Below, one piece after another: positions 18,324 to 26,812 of a stretch of 64,000 nucleotides of DNA. The notes below the pieces were generated by a model that had not been told where the DNA came from, searched no databases, and was given only the letters and a program-made list of their open reading frames with translations. The stretch is from positions 1,550,001-1,614,000 of the forward strand of contig NZ_CP063362.1 in assembly GCF_016807805.1 (NCBI RefSeq), in the 5' to 3' direction. Source of the DNA: Xanthobacter dioxanivorans (GTDB taxonomy: Bacteria > Pseudomonadota > Alphaproteobacteria > Rhizobiales > Xanthobacteraceae). Made by a program: the position numbers and the translations under genes. The first letter of the stretch is position 1. Each line of letters begins with the position of its first letter.

Positions 18324-19310
18324 TCAGCGGTCGCGGCGGATGAAGGCGCCGAAGGCGCGCGGGCCGTCGCCCACCGCCGCCGTTCCCACCACCTTCAACG
18401 CCCCGGTGTCGATGACGGACAGGGTGTTGTCGAACCAGTTGGCCACATAGACCCGCCGCCCGTCACCCGAGGCGGCGATGCCTTCGGGATATTCGCCCAC
18501 CGGGATGGTGCCGCGCGGCGCCAGGCTCTCCACGTCGAAGACACTGACCGTGCCGGCATACTGGTTGGTGACGAAGGCGAGCGCGCCGGACAGCGCCACC
18601 GCATAGGGCCGCGCCCCCACTTTCACCGTGCCCACCACCGCGCGCGCGGCCACGTCGATGACGCTGACGTCGTCCGAGCCCACATTGGCGGTGTAGGCGC
18701 GCGTTCCGTCCGCCGAGAGGGTGAGGCCGAACGGCCGCCGGCCCACCGGGATCACCGCGACCCGCGCCAGGCCCACCGCATCGATGACCGAGACCGTGTC
18801 GTCGTCGCGGTCGGCGCAGAGCACGAAGGCGCCATCGGGCGTCACCGCCAGTCCGGACGGCGAGGCCCCGGCCGGCGCGGTGCGGATCGCGTCGGGGTGA
18901 TCGGGATCCACCACGAACAGGCGGGCGGCGTACCAGTCGGCGACGAACACCGGCGCGCCGGCCGGCGCCACCGCCACGCCCAGCGGCCCGCCCTCCAGCG
19001 CAATGCGGGCGACGACACGACGCGCCTGCGTGTCGATGACGCTGAGGGCCTTGCCCTCGGGGCTGGTGACGAAGGCGCGCCGGCCATCCGCCGTCACCGC
19101 GACGCCCGCCGGCTGGCCCGGCACGGGGATGCGGCCGACGAGACGGGGCAACGCCCCGTCGCCGCCGCCGAGATCCACCACCGCCACCTCGTTCGCCGGC
19201 TGGTTGGTGACGAAGGCTTCTTCCGCCCGCGCCGCGACGGACGGCGCGACGGCGAATGCGAACGCCGCCCCCAGCGCGAGGGCGGCCGCCCCCGGCAGGA
19301 GGCTGTTCAG
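18324..19310 (-). CDS. Exported YVTN beta-propeller protein of the quinoprotein dehydrogenase cluster
   Basis: About 328 residues: a signal peptide (NSLLPGAAALALGAAFAFAV to AARAEE), then about seven repeats such as FVTNQPANEVAVVDLGG, AVTADGRRAFVTSPEG and VYVANWFDNTLSVIDT, a periplasmic seven-bladed YVTN propeller. Proteins of this type accompany PQQ-dependent alcohol dehydrogenases; their partner is unknown. There is no ATG, GTG or TTG near the signal peptide in this frame. A CTG at 19308-19310 overlaps the stop of the upstream SRPBCC gene as CTGA, with GGAGAAGGG just before it, and is taken as the start. The open frame continues to 20141 but only as shadow of other genes. Confidence 0.75.
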   Translation of the reverse strand: MNSLLPGAAALALGAAFAFAVAPSVAARAEEAFVTNQPANEVAVVDLGGGDGALPRLVGRIPVPGQPAGVAVTADGRRAFVTSPEGKALSVIDTQARRVVARIALEGGPLGVAVAPAGAPVFVADWYAARLFVVDPDHPDAIRTAPAGASPSGLAVTPDGAFVLCADRDDDTVSVIDAVGLARVAVIPVGRRPFGLTLSADGTRAYTANVGSDDVSVIDVAARAVVGTVKVGARPYAVALSGALAFVTNQYAGTVSVFDVESLAPRGTIPVGEYPEGIAASGDGRRVYVANWFDNTLSVIDTGALKVVGTAAVGDGPRAFGAFIRRDR

Positions 19311-19849
19311 TTGCCCTTCTCCAGCTTCGCCTTCAGCCCGTCCAGCCCGCCCCGGTAGACGCCGGTGACCGCGGCGATGGCGGCATCGTCGTTCAGCTCC
19401 GGCGGGGGATCGTTGTTGGGATAGCCGCGATAGAAGGCGCCGCGCCACTCCACCTTGGTGTGGGTGGCGTCGATGGGCGTGACCGTGATGGTGGACGAGT
19501 AATTGGTCACCGGCAGGACTTTCACGTCCACTTCGGTGATGCGGTAGGAATAGCTCTTCTGCTCGGGCTCGAACTTGTAGAGCACCTCGTCGATGGTGCC
19601 TCCGCCCTGGAGCGTGAGGTGGCGCGTGGCGTCGATGGCGTTGCCGCCCTGCCCGGTATTGGCGGTAACCGCCGGATGCCACGTCATGTCCTGGAAATTG
19701 CCGATGGCAGCCCACACCTTGTCGGCGGGGGCATTGATCTCCACGCTCTCGGTCACCTTCTTGCGCGTCGGCCCGTGAGCGTCGGCGGCCACGGGCAGAA
19801 GGGCGATCGAAAGCGTCGCCACGGCGGCAAGCAAAAGCTTCATGAACAC
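19307..19849 (-). CDS. Periplasmic SRPBCC-fold protein, MxaD-like
   Basis: 180 residues with a cleavable signal (MFMKLLLAAVATLSIALLPV ... ADAHG) and an SRPBCC/START-like domain: VTESVEINAPADKVWAAIGN is the usual first strand-helix, and the C-terminal helix is GVYRGGLDGLKAKLEKG. MxaD of methanol dehydrogenase clusters is a periplasmic protein of the same fold and size that assists electron transfer between the dehydrogenase and its cytochrome. Second gene of a DUF3280 - SRPBCC - propeller operon with a 4-base overlap to the propeller. The start could be the third codon (MKLLL). Confidence 0.75.
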   Translation of the reverse strand: MFMKLLLAAVATLSIALLPVAADAHGPTRKKVTESVEINAPADKVWAAIGNFQDMTWHPAVTANTGQGGNAIDATRHLTLQGGGTIDEVLYKFEPEQKSYSYRITEVDVKVLPVTNYSSTITVTPIDATHTKVEWRGAFYRGYPNNDPPPELNDDAAIAAVTGVYRGGLDGLKAKLEKGN

Positions 19850-19888
19850 ATGTCCTCCGGTGTGCCGGCCCTTCGCGCGGGCCTGTCT

Positions 19889-20434
19889 TCAGTGCGCCAG
19901 CGCCGGCAGGCCCGGCGCCAGGATGCGGTTCTTCATCAGGTAGCGCACGCCGCGCAGCCAGGACTCGTCCGTGTTGCCGCGGATGTCCACCTGGCCGACA
20001 CGCAGCATCCGCGCCTCGCCCCCCACCTCCCGCACGCTCAGGGTGAAGGTGAGGATGAGGTTGGAGATCTTGCGCACCATGCCCAGCACTTCGAGCCGCG
20101 CGCCGGCCGCGCCGGCGATCTCCGCCTCGCAGCCGTTGCATTTGTAGAACGGCCCGAGATCATCGATGCGCGCCGCCTCGGGCGCCAAGTCCACCGGCGT
20201 CATCTCGCCGGATTCGGCGATGAGGCGGTTGAGTTCCGCGTTCACCAGCCTGAGCCGCCCGGCCTGCTCGGCGCGCATCTCCGGCCGGATGTCGAGGGTG
20301 TCGTCGAAGAACTCGAAGCCGAACACCGCCGTCGGCACCGGAGCCGCCGGCGCCCCGAAGGCGGGCAGCCAGGAGCCCGCGAGCCAGGAGCTGGCGAGCC
20401 AGGCCGAAAACAGTATGACGTGCACGCGCCGCAT
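19889..20434 (-). CDS. Exported DUF3280/DUF2380-like protein
   Basis: 181 residues with a signal peptide (MRRVHVILFSAWLASSWLAG, cleavage after AFGAPAAP). The mature part has TAVFGFEFFDDTLDIRPEM, a CxxC pair in KCNGCEAEIA, and RNTDESWLRGVRYLMKNRIL-like features (seen as RGNTDESWLRGVRYL). This domain family is found next to quinoprotein alcohol dehydrogenase genes and has no established role. First gene of the minus-strand operon, divergent from the ABC-type substrate-binding gene across 154 bp that contains AGATCTA / TAGATCT arms. Confidence 0.6.
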   Translation of the reverse strand: MRRVHVILFSAWLASSWLAGSWLPAFGAPAAPVPTAVFGFEFFDDTLDIRPEMRAEQAGRLRLVNAELNRLIAESGEMTPVDLAPEAARIDDLGPFYKCNGCEAEIAGAAGARLEVLGMVRKISNLILTFTLSVREVGGEARMLRVGQVDIRGNTDESWLRGVRYLMKNRILAPGLPALAH

Positions 20435-20588
20435 GACCGGGAACCTTTTCCGGGAGGAAAGGTCTCACAGCCGGGCGGGGCGTGGCAAGACAAGATCATC
20501 TTATTGTTTTCTTAGATCTATTTGGTTGCCTCCTGCCGATGATGGTGTCTAGATCTTCCCGACTTTGGCACCGGGATCGTCCCGCATC

Positions 20589-21824
20589 ATGCTGCTGCGC
20601 GCCTTTCACCTCCTGCTTTCGATGGCCGCCATCGCCGCGGTTCTGTCGGGGCCGGCGCGCGCCCAGCAGCCGCTGGCGACCAAGCCGGCCGAAGCTACGC
20701 CGGTGGAGGTGAAGCCGGTGGAGGTGAAGCTTGGCCTCCTCACCCGCGCCGTCCCGCCGCCGCCGCTCTACGACCTCCTCGCCGTGCCGGAGGACGACGC
20801 GGTGGCCGGCGCCGAGCTGGCGGTGAAGGACAACAACACCACCGGCCTGTTCACCGGCCAGAGCTTCGCGCTGGAGACCACCACCCTGGCCGAGGACGAG
20901 GACGCGGCGGAGGCCGCCCGCGCCCTCGCCGAGGGCGGCACGCGCCTCCTTCTCGTCAACCTGCCCGGCGACGACCTGCTCAAGGTCGCCGACGCGGTGA
21001 AGGACAAGGGCGTCGTCGTCTTCAACGTGGGCGCGAGCGACGACGCGTTGCGGGCCGAGGAGTGCCGGGCCAACGTGTTCCACGTGGCGCCGAGCCGCGC
21101 CATGCTCACCGATGCGCTGGCCCAGTTCCTCGCCGCCAAGCGCTGGTCGAAGCTGTTCCTGATTGTCGGGCCGCAGCCGGCCGACCTGCTCTATGCCGAG
21201 GCGCTGCGCCGCTCGGCGAAGAAGTTCGGCCTCAAGGTCGTGGCCGACAAGCCGTGGACCTTCGGCCCGCTCGGGCGCGACCGCTCCGACAGCATCACCC
21301 GCTCCGATGCCCTCGTCTTCAGCCGGGGCGTGGATGCGGACGTGATCGTGGTGGCGGACGAGGCCAATGACTTCGGCAACTACATTCCCTTCCGCACCTT
21401 CGAGCCGCGCCTGGTGGCGGGCACGCAGGGGCTCACCGCCTCCACCTGGCACCCGGCGCAGGACGCCTGGGGATCGGCCCAATTGCAGAGCCGCTTCCTG
21501 CGCGCGGCGTCGCGCACCATGCGCCCCGCCGACTACCAGGCGTGGGTCGCCGCGCGCATGATCGGCGAGGCCGCCACCCGCACCGGCGGCGCCGACCCGG
21601 CGGCCATCGCCAAATTCCTGCGCACGCCGGACTTCAGCCTCGCCGCCTTCAAGGGGGTGCCGGTGAGCATCCGCCCGTGGGACCAGCAATTGCGCCAGCC
21701 GCTGCTCATCGCCCAGCCCCTCGGCATCGTCTCGGTGGCGCCGGAGGAGGGCTTCCTGCACCAGCGCACGCCCCTCGACACGCTCGGCACCGACGCGGGC
21801 GAATCCAGATGCCGCTTGAAATAG
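20589..21824 (+). CDS. ABC transporter substrate-binding protein, PQQ-alcohol-dehydrogenase-associated type
   Basis: 411 residues with signal peptide (MLLRAFHLLLSMAAIAAVL ... ARAQQ) and a type I periplasmic-binding fold like branched-chain amino acid receptors: KLGLLTRAVPP, GQSFALETTTLAEDEDAAEA, LLVNLPGDDLLKVAD, LVAGTQGLTASTWHPAQDAW. The C-terminus HQRTPLDTLGTD with SRCRLK is typical of the branch encoded beside quinoprotein dehydrogenases. The ATG at 20589 is preferred to an upstream TTG. First gene of a plus-strand set with a propeller, an ATPase, a permease and a small exported protein. Substrate unknown; an alcohol, cofactor or metal complex has been guessed for the family. Confidence 0.8.
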   Translation: MLLRAFHLLLSMAAIAAVLSGPARAQQPLATKPAEATPVEVKPVEVKLGLLTRAVPPPPLYDLLAVPEDDAVAGAELAVKDNNTTGLFTGQSFALETTTLAEDEDAAEAARALAEGGTRLLLVNLPGDDLLKVADAVKDKGVVVFNVGASDDALRAEECRANVFHVAPSRAMLTDALAQFLAAKRWSKLFLIVGPQPADLLYAEALRRSAKKFGLKVVADKPWTFGPLGRDRSDSITRSDALVFSRGVDADVIVVADEANDFGNYIPFRTFEPRLVAGTQGLTASTWHPAQDAWGSAQLQSRFLRAASRTMRPADYQAWVAARMIGEAATRTGGADPAAIAKFLRTPDFSLAAFKGVPVSIRPWDQQLRQPLLIAQPLGIVSVAPEEGFLHQRTPLDTLGTDAGESRCRLK

Positions 21825-21897
21825 GCGCCGCCTGAAACAGGGGCCGCTTCAAATGAACGTGCGCGCCAAGCGCCGGATGTCCGGAGGACACGCTTCG

Positions 21898-22907
21898 ATG
21901 ACCCGTCTCGCCCCCTTCTCGCCCCGGGACGGCTCGCGCCGCTTCTCGCCGGCGCCGCCGCCCTCCTCGCCGCCCTCCTCGCCGCCGACGCGGCGTCGGC
22001 CTATACGGTCTACGTCTCCAACGAGCGCGGAAACTCCATCAGCGTCATCGATTCCACGACGCTGGAGGTGAAGCAGACGGTGAAGGTGGGCCGGCGCCCG
22101 CGCGGCATCACCATGAGCCCCGACGGCAAGGTGGTCTATGTCTGCGCCAGCGACGACCACTCGGTGCAGGTGATCGATCCGGTGAGCCTGAAGATCCTGC
22201 GCAAGCTCAAGTCCGGCCCGGATCCGGAGCTGTTCGCCCTGCACCCCACCGGCAACCCGCTCTACATCGCCAACGAGGACGACAACCAGGTCACCGTCCT
22301 CGACGTGGAGGCCAACAAGGTCATCGCCCAGGTGCCGGTGGGCACCGAGCCCGAGGGCATGGCGGTGAGCCCGGACGGCGGCACGCTGGTGGCCACGTCC
22401 GAGACCACCAACATGGCCCACTTCATCGACACCAAGACCAACAAGATCGTCGGCAACGTGCTGGTGGACGCGCGCCCACGCTTCGCCGAATTCTCCGCCG
22501 ACGGCAAGACCCTGTGGGTGTCCGCCGAGGTCGGCGGCACGGTCTCGGTGATCGATCCGGCAACGCGCAAGATCATCAAGAAGATCGACTTCAAGATCCC
22601 CGGCGTCTCCAAGGAGGCGATCCAGCCGGTGGGCGTGCGCATCACCAGGGACGGCAAGACCGCCTTCGTGGCGCTCGGCCCGGCCAACCGCGTGGCGGTG
22701 GTGAACGCGCAGACCCTCGAGGTCGAGAAATACCTGCTGGTAGGCCAGCGCGTGTGGCAGCTCGCCTTCACCCCGGACGAGAAGCTGCTGTTCACCACCA
22801 ACGGCAATTCCAACGACGTCTCCGTCATCGACGTGCCCGAGCTCAAGGTGGTGAAGTCCATCAAGGTCGGCGGTGCCCCGTGGGGCGTTGTGGTCTCCCC
22901 GCAATAG
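21898..22907 (+). CDS. YVTN beta-propeller protein, PQQ-catabolism type, with apparent one-base deletion in its signal peptide
   Basis: The body (from 22016) reads YTVYVSNERGNSISVIDSTT and continues with repeats such as GRRPRGITMSPDGKVVYVCA and GAPWGVVVSPQ at the end: a seven-bladed periplasmic propeller of the family linked to PQQ-dependent catabolism. No start codon exists in that frame. An ATG at 21898 behind GGAGGA opens the neighbouring frame (MTRLAP), and one extra C in the CCCCC run at 21911-21915 would join it to LLAPGRLAPLLAGAAALLAA, a proper signal peptide. So the gene is probably intact with a sequence error. Paralogous in type to the propeller at 18324. Confidence 0.75.
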
Positions 22908-22949
22908 GTGGCATTTTCCCTGTGTATTCCCGCCGGCAGAAACGGAGCG

Positions 22950-23100
22950 AAAGCGCAGTGGAAGGAGAGCCGGGGATGCAGCGCAGGAGTCCGCCGCAGG
23001 CGCTTCATGCCCTGAGCGTCCTCTGACGTTTCGTCTGCTGCGCAGGCGTCTTGCGCTGGACCCCGGCTCTCCTTCCGCTGGCGCTCCAGTCGGCCGGGGC
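22950..23100. repeat. Dispersed intergenic element, copy 2, with 16-bp inverted repeat
   Basis: GGAAGGAGAGCCGGGG near 22960 and its exact reverse complement CCCCGGCTCTCCTTCC near 23062 bracket about 85 bp, with partly matching flanks (CAGCGCA / TGCGCTG). The ends resemble the element between lysA and mutS at 12390-12545. It separates the propeller gene from the ABC ATPase gene. Confidence 0.55.
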
Positions 23101-23121
23101 ACGGAAAGAAGAAGAAAGCGC

Positions 23122-23910
23122 ATGAACGGGATGGAAGCGCCGGCGCTGGAGATCGACCGGGTGAGCCACGCCTTCGGCAAGAGGCTCGCCCTCGACGACG
23201 TGTCGCTCACCGTGCCGGCGGGGCGGTTCGTGGCGCTGCTCGGCCCCAACGGGGCGGGCAAGACCACCCTCTTCTCCCTGGCGACGCGGCTCTACACCAC
23301 GCGCACGGGGCGCCTGCGCATTTTCGGGAAGGACCTCGCCAGCCACCCCTCCGCCGCGCTGGCCGAGCTCGGCGTCGTGTTCCAGAGCCGGACCCTCGAC
23401 CTCGACCTCTCGGTCCGCCAGAACCTTGCCTATCACGCGGCGCTGCATGGCCTGGCCGGCCGCGCCGCCCGGGCGCGCATCGCGCACCTGCTCGGCCGCG
23501 TCGGGCTCGGCGAGCGGGCGGACGAGAAGGTCCGCACCCTGTCCGGCGGGCAGGCGCGGCGGGTGGAGATCGCCCGCGCCCTCATCCACCGCCCGCGCCT
23601 GCTGCTGCTCGACGAGGCGACGGTGGGGCTCGACCTCGCCTCCCGCGCCGACATCGTTGCGATCGTGCGGGGGCTGGTGGCGCAGGAGGGGCTCGCCGTG
23701 CTGTGGGCCACCCACATCTTCGACGAGGTGCAGGCGGAGGACGAGATCTACGTGCTCGACAAGGGCCGCATCATCGCCCGCGGCACGGCGGGCGAGATCA
23801 TCGGCGGCGTGGCCGGGCCGCCCTCCGCCCCGCCGGCCGAAGGGGCCACGGCGTCGCTGGAGGCGGCGTTCCGCGCCATGACCTCGGCGCGCTCCGAGGA
23901 TGCCGCATGA
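23122..23910 (+). CDS. ABC transporter ATP-binding protein, PQQ-alcohol-dehydrogenase-associated
   Basis: 262 residues. Walker A GPNGAGKTT, Q-loop LGVVFQSRT, signature TLSGGQARRVEIARA, Walker B LLLLDEATVGLD, and the switch WATHIF are all intact. The C-terminal 35 residues are a Pro/Ala-rich tail (GPPSAPPAEGATASLEAAF). It drives the permease 11 bp downstream. Pairing of a type-2-exporter-like permease with an exported binding protein is the standard arrangement in this quinoprotein-associated family. ATG at 23122 is chosen; the open frame upstream to 22873 runs through the repeat element. Confidence 0.88.
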   Translation: MNGMEAPALEIDRVSHAFGKRLALDDVSLTVPAGRFVALLGPNGAGKTTLFSLATRLYTTRTGRLRIFGKDLASHPSAALAELGVVFQSRTLDLDLSVRQNLAYHAALHGLAGRAARARIAHLLGRVGLGERADEKVRTLSGGQARRVEIARALIHRPRLLLLDEATVGLDLASRADIVAIVRGLVAQEGLAVLWATHIFDEVQAEDEIYVLDKGRIIARGTAGEIIGGVAGPPSAPPAEGATASLEAAFRAMTSARSEDAA

Positions 23911-23920
23911 GGACGCCAGC

Positions 23921-24771
23921 ATGAGCGACGCCGCGCTCCCGCCCCCCGCCATCTCGGCCTCGCCGGCCATGCGGTGTGCCTCGGCGGCATCGTCAGCCGC
24001 GAGCTGCTGCGCTTCGTGCAACAGAAGGAGCGCTTCCTCTCGGCCCTGGTGCGGCCGCTGGTCTGGCTGTTCATCTTCGCCGCCGGCTTTCGCAGCGTGC
24101 TCGGCGTCTCCATCATCCCGCCCTACGACACCTACGTGCTCTACGAGGTCTACGTGACGCCGGGCCTGGCGGTGATGATCCAGCTGTTCAACGGCATGCA
24201 GTCCTCCCTCTCCATGGTGTACGACCGCGAGGTGGGCTCCATGCGAGTGCTGCTGACCAGCCCGTTCCCGCGCTGGTACCTGCTGTTCTCCAAGCTGGTG
24301 GCGGGGGTCGCGGTGTCGCTGGCGCAGGTCTACGTCTTCCTCGCCATCGCCCGGCTGTGGGAGGTGGAGATGCCGCCCATCGGCTACCTCGCGGCGCTGC
24401 CGGCCTTCGTGCTCACCGGGCTGATGCTGGGGGCCATCGGGCTCGTCATCTCCTCGCTGATCCGCCAGCTGGAGAATTTCGCCAGCGTGATGAACTTCGT
24501 CATCTTCCCCATGTTCTTCGCCTCCTCCGCCCTCTACCCCCTGTGGCGGATCCGCGAGTCCAGCGAGCTGCTCTATCTCGTCTGCCTGCTGAACCCCTTC
24601 ACCCATGCGGTGGAGCTGGTGCGCAACGCGCTCTACGGCGTGTTCGAGCCCACCGCCTTCCTCGTCGTGTCCGGCACCGCCATCGTCTTCTTCGCCCTCG
24701 CCGTCATCGCCTACGATCCGGGGCGCGGCATCATGGGGCGGCGCGGCGGTCCCAAAGGAGAAGCCACATGA
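23921..24771 (+). CDS. ABC transporter permease (ABC-2 type), apparent one-base deletion near the start
   Basis: From 23974 the frame gives CLGGIVSRELLRFVQQKERF, LSALVRPLVWLFIFAAGF and five or six transmembrane helices, with FNGMQSSLSMVYDREVGSMR, the ABC-2 permease coupling region. The likely start at 23921 (MSDAALPPP) lies in the next frame; one more C in the CCCCCC run at 23942-23947 would give MSDAALPPPRHLGLAGHAV and then CLGGIV. About 283 residues in the repaired form, the family length. Stop overlaps the next ATG as ATGA. Probably an intact gene with a sequence error. Confidence 0.8.
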
Positions 24772-25433
24772 TGCATCGCATGATGCGCCTGCCCCGCTCA
24801 GCCCTCCACCCTCTCGCCATCGGCGCGGCGCTCCTGGCCGGGGTGGTCGCGATGCCCGCCGCCGCCCAGCCGAAGCCCGATCCGGACTGGCCCTGCGTGC
24901 AGAGGAAGACGCCGGACATCGACCTCGCCCAGGTGTGGAGCGGCCCCGATCCCGTCTCCGCCGGGAAGTGGACCGACGACCAGGACGCCGCCACCCTGGC
25001 CCAGAAGCTCGCCTCCCGCCGCACCCCGCTGGACCAGGTGGACGGCCTGCTCGACGCCTTCGTGCAGGCGGCGGGCCCGCAGGCCAACGCGCAGCTGCTG
25101 CGGGTGATGGCGGGCGTCTTCGAGATCATCAATTCCGAGCGCGCGCGCATCATCCACGGCATCGAGCGCTATGCCCGCGGCCAGCAGCGGCTCGCCGACC
25201 GGGTGCGGCAGGAGGGCGAGGCGGTGAGCAAGGCCAAGGCGGGCCCGACCGCTGGCCCGGCCGCCCCCGAGACCGCCGAGGCGAAGGCGCTGGAAGAGCA
25301 GCTCGCCTGGGACAGCCGCATCTTCGACGAGCGCGCCCGCTCCCTCACCTATGTGTGCGAGACGCCGGTGATCCTTGAGCAGCGCGCCTACGAGCTCGGC
25401 CAGAAGATCGCCGCGCGCATGAAGGCGGGGTGA
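24768..25433 (+). CDS. Exported hypothetical protein of the quinoprotein ABC cluster
   Basis: 221 residues, signal peptide to about residue 35 (HPLAIGAALLAGVVAMPAAA). The mature protein begins KPDPDWPCVQRKTPDIDLAQ, is mainly helical, and has one more Cys near the end (LTYVCETPVILEQ). A central segment RIIHGIERYARGQQRLADRV looks amphipathic. I do not recognise a named domain. It overlaps the permease by four bases (ATGA) and has AAAGGAG before its ATG, so it belongs to the transporter operon and may be an accessory lid or adaptor. Last gene of the plus-strand set. Confidence 0.65.
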   Translation: MMHRMMRLPRSALHPLAIGAALLAGVVAMPAAAQPKPDPDWPCVQRKTPDIDLAQVWSGPDPVSAGKWTDDQDAATLAQKLASRRTPLDQVDGLLDAFVQAAGPQANAQLLRVMAGVFEIINSERARIIHGIERYARGQQRLADRVRQEGEAVSKAKAGPTAGPAAPETAEAKALEEQLAWDSRIFDERARSLTYVCETPVILEQRAYELGQKIAARMKAG

Positions 25434-25487
25434 GGCGACCGCGGTCCTTGCCCTGGATCCCGGCCCTTTGATCCCTCTCCCAACCGT

Positions 25488-25514
25488 CATGGCCGGACGC
25501 GTCCGGAGGCCATG
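25488..25514. repeat. Short palindrome between convergent genes
   Basis: CATGGCC GGACGCGTCC GGAGGCCATG is a near-perfect palindrome with a two-base insertion. It lies in the 275-bp gap between the convergent ABC operon and the SoxYZ-like gene, which otherwise shows nothing recognisable. Possibly another extragenic palindrome or a terminator. Confidence 0.4.
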
Positions 25515-25708
25515 GTCGGTCCGGGACCCAGCGCAAGGACTCGCCGCGCCGCGGGGCAATGCCCGATGCCGCCATGGGGGAAGCGCCTTCGGCGGACGCC
25601 CGCGCTGGGCCCCGTCGCGCATTCCGCTCACGCAGCATGCGTCCGGGGCACGCGGGCGGCATGGCACGTCGAGAGCGCGCCGGGAACGCTCGAAGCGCCT
25701 CGCGGTGC

Positions 25709-26728
25709 TCAGGTGCCCCCGCCGGGAAACGTCTTGCTGAAGACCTTGTTCTCCGTGTCCTCCGCCCGCACCGCCACCGGCTCGGCCGAGGCCCGGTAGC
25801 TGAAGCGGAAGGTGGGGTCCTCGGAGACGGAGATGCCGCCCTCCATGGCGAAGAGCAGCCGGTCGCCCTGGCGCACCTCCACCTCGCGCACGAACCAGGC
25901 GGGGGTGTAGCCGCGCGTCGCCTCGTCCATCTGCAGGCCGGAGAAATTGGGATGGCGGATCTGCACCTGCGCCTCCGCCTGGCCGGAGCCGGCGAAGGAG
26001 CGGAAGCGCATGTCGCCGAGATGGGTGATGGATTCGGCCGTGTCCTTGGTGGCCGGCGCCGAGCAGCCGCCCGCCGCCTTCACGAAGGCCTTGGTCATGT
26101 GCAGGGCGCCGTCGCTGGTTTCGGCCACGGCGCGGACGAAGGAGTAGGAATTCACCCGCACCCGCAGCGACAGGGTGAAGTCCCTCTGCCCGGGGCCGAA
26201 GGTGAAGCGGCCCGCCATGGGGGCGGGATTCTCGTCCACCACCAGCGTCACCGACCGGAAGCTGCGCGGATCATCCGCCGGCAAAGCGAGGGCGATGGTG
26301 ATGGGAACGATGGCCGCGTCCTCCGCCCGCCCCGGCGCGCTGAGGGTGACGAGGCCGTCCGCCGCCTCCGCGATCGCCTTGCCCGGGAAGAGGTCGGGAC
26401 GGATGGCGGCCCAGGTGGCTTCCCGTTCCGTGCCTTCCCGCTCGGTGGCTTCGCGTTCCGTGATCTCCCGTTGCGTGGCCTGCCCCCCGCCGGCGGTCTC
26501 CCCGGAGGCGCCGGAGGCCGGCACCGGGGCGCGGCCCGCCTGCGCCCGGCCTTCGCCGACGCCGACCAGGGCGGCGAGGGCCACGGCGAGGCCGAGGGCG
26601 GTCGCCGCGAGGGCAAGGCCGGCGCCGGGCATGGACAGGGGCGCGCGCCGCACCGGCGCCTTCGGCCGGGTGGCCCGGCGCGGGGTGGTCCGGAGCGCGG
26701 GAGTCCGCAGCGGTGGAGTCCGGGTCAT
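25709..26728 (-). CDS. Quinoprotein dehydrogenase-associated SoxYZ-like carrier
   Basis: 339 residues. An Arg/Pro-rich N-terminus precedes one hydrophobic segment (GAGLALAATALGLAVALAAL), then a linker with four repeats of about six residues around TEREAT, then two fused domains: a SoxY-like part (DLFPGKAIAEAADGLVTLSA to KAFVKAAGGCSAP, with the conserved Cys) and a SoxZ-like part (HLGDMRFRSFAGSG ... IRHPNFSGLQMD). Known members sit beside PQQ-dependent dehydrogenases and are thought to carry an intermediate on the Cys. The GGCSAP Cys is internal, not C-terminal as in SoxY. Last gene of the xox minus-strand series. Confidence 0.83.
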   Translation of the reverse strand: MTRTPPLRTPALRTTPRRATRPKAPVRRAPLSMPGAGLALAATALGLAVALAALVGVGEGRAQAGRAPVPASGASGETAGGGQATQREITEREATEREGTEREATWAAIRPDLFPGKAIAEAADGLVTLSAPGRAEDAAIVPITIALALPADDPRSFRSVTLVVDENPAPMAGRFTFGPGQRDFTLSLRVRVNSYSFVRAVAETSDGALHMTKAFVKAAGGCSAPATKDTAESITHLGDMRFRSFAGSGQAEAQVQIRHPNFSGLQMDEATRGYTPAWFVREVEVRQGDRLLFAMEGGISVSEDPTFRFSYRASAEPVAVRAEDTENKVFSKTFPGGGT

Positions 26729-26812
26729 GGCGTTGCCTCCTCGGATGGCGTGCCGCGGGCGATCATCGCGCCGCCCGGCCGGCCCGTTCCCGTCGCATTT
26801 CCCCGCCGCCCC

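Noticed and set aside
20514..20556. AGATCTA / TAGATCT arms as an operator in the DUF3280 / binding-protein divergent gap
   Set aside because: Only 7 bp with a 29-base spacer in an AT-richer stretch; could be chance, so mentioned only in the neighbouring entry.
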